This document shows, one piece after another, positions 41,620 to 41,792 of a stretch of 41,792 bases of DNA (position 1 is the stretch's first letter; each line of letters begins with the position of its first letter). The translations under genes were made by a program, and so were the position numbers. The notes under the pieces are model-generated. The model was not told the DNA's origin. It did not search any database and saw nothing but the letters and a program-made list of their open reading frames with translations. Origin of the DNA: CAYHGV01 sp964356135 (lineage in GTDB: Bacteria > Hydrothermota > Tepidihabitantia > CAYHGV01); the NCBI GenBank assembly GCA_964356135.1, contig CAYHGV010000009.1, forward strand, positions 1-41,792, given 5' to 3'.

Positions 41620-41792
41620 CTATGGTGCGATGGAGGGACGCCGGTATCTTCATTCGTATCCGTGGTGCGCTCGACTTTCAATTCCACTATGGTGCGATGG
41701 GGGGGAAGTCAAACGAGTGCTGAAACCAATGGGAACGCTGCTTTCAATTCCACTATGGTGCGATGGGGGGCTGCGTTGAGCGTGAACGAGCA
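41608..41792 (-). CRISPR. Leader-distal end of a CRISPR array, continuing off the right edge
   Basis: Two identical 30-base repeats lie at 41675-41704 and 41741-41770, separated by a 36-base spacer, with a further 22 bases of the next spacer before the edge. A degenerate copy at 41608-41637 matches at 24 of 30 positions, 37 bases before the first. Read on the minus strand, the repeat ends ATTGAAAG, the usual crRNA 5' handle of type I-B/III arrays. Transcription should therefore run leftwards with the leader outside the window, and the degenerate copy is the terminal repeat. Its handle half is lost. No cas gene is visible. Confidence 0.9.

Overview
The window looks like chromosome from an uncultured, probably anaerobic, Gram-negative-type bacterium of the FCB-like candidate phyla (WOR-3/Stahlbacteria or a neighbour). 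The lineage is an inference. It rests on several secreted proteins with a FlgD/Por-type C-terminal sorting tail (PNP...GxYF), a PorV/PorQ-like barrel, paired 2-hydroxyacyl-CoA dehydratase/activase-like proteins, a glycyl-radical-activase-like radical SAM enzyme, and compact operons with 4-base ATGA/GTGA overlaps. No plasmid or phage backbone is visible.

Layout. 1-257: start of tuf with tRNA-Thr and their promoter, on the minus strand. 523-7071: a minus-strand surface-polysaccharide operon (FemAB-like acyltransferase, asparagine-synthase-like protein without its glutaminase cysteine, two GT4 glycosyltransferases, a Wzx-type flippase). 7220-10863: a partner-switching signalling operon (RsbW-like kinase, STAS protein fused to a putative DNA-binding domain, TPR protein, RsbU-like phosphatase). 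10864-12330: dispersed repeats, one sorting-tail protein and a decayed GIY-YIG nuclease gene with nested palindromes. 12334-13312: SppA and tRNA-Ile. 13460-18564: two CoA-dehydratase/activase-like proteins, then PlsY, FakB (DegV) and FakA, which together could turn free fatty acids into acyl-phosphate and lysophosphatidate. 18627-23337: Fpg, a secreted beta-propeller protein, ribosomal protein S20 and MurJ. 23343-26618: a minus-strand operon of ApbE, AmrS-like radical SAM enzyme, NusG domain II protein, Gx transporter, DUF4321 and TatA. 26692-30014: an RMD1/DUF155-like protein, transaldolase, TruA and EcfT. 30073-37596: an export-related block (VCBS/ASPIC protein, PorV-like barrel with TPRs, two transglutaminase-like proteins, one apparently catalytically dead). 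37608-41467: pyrimidine-nucleoside phosphorylase, a NADase-type glycan-binding-like protein, an M50 protease and a four-cysteine protein of unknown function. 41530-41792: a sorting-tail gene remnant running into the leader-distal end of a CRISPR array that continues beyond the window.

Two themes recur. Promoters read as TTGAC(A) - 16 or 17 bp - TANNNT, and seven protein genes have the -10 box only 5-8 bases before the start codon with no Shine-Dalgarno sequence, so leaderless mRNAs look common. Secreted genes are more AT-rich than housekeeping genes. The most unusual protein-level observations are the STAS-HTH fusion in a module without a visible sigma factor, the active/inactive transglutaminase pair, and the cysteine-less AsnB. 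All functions are from reading motifs by eye; no database search was run.
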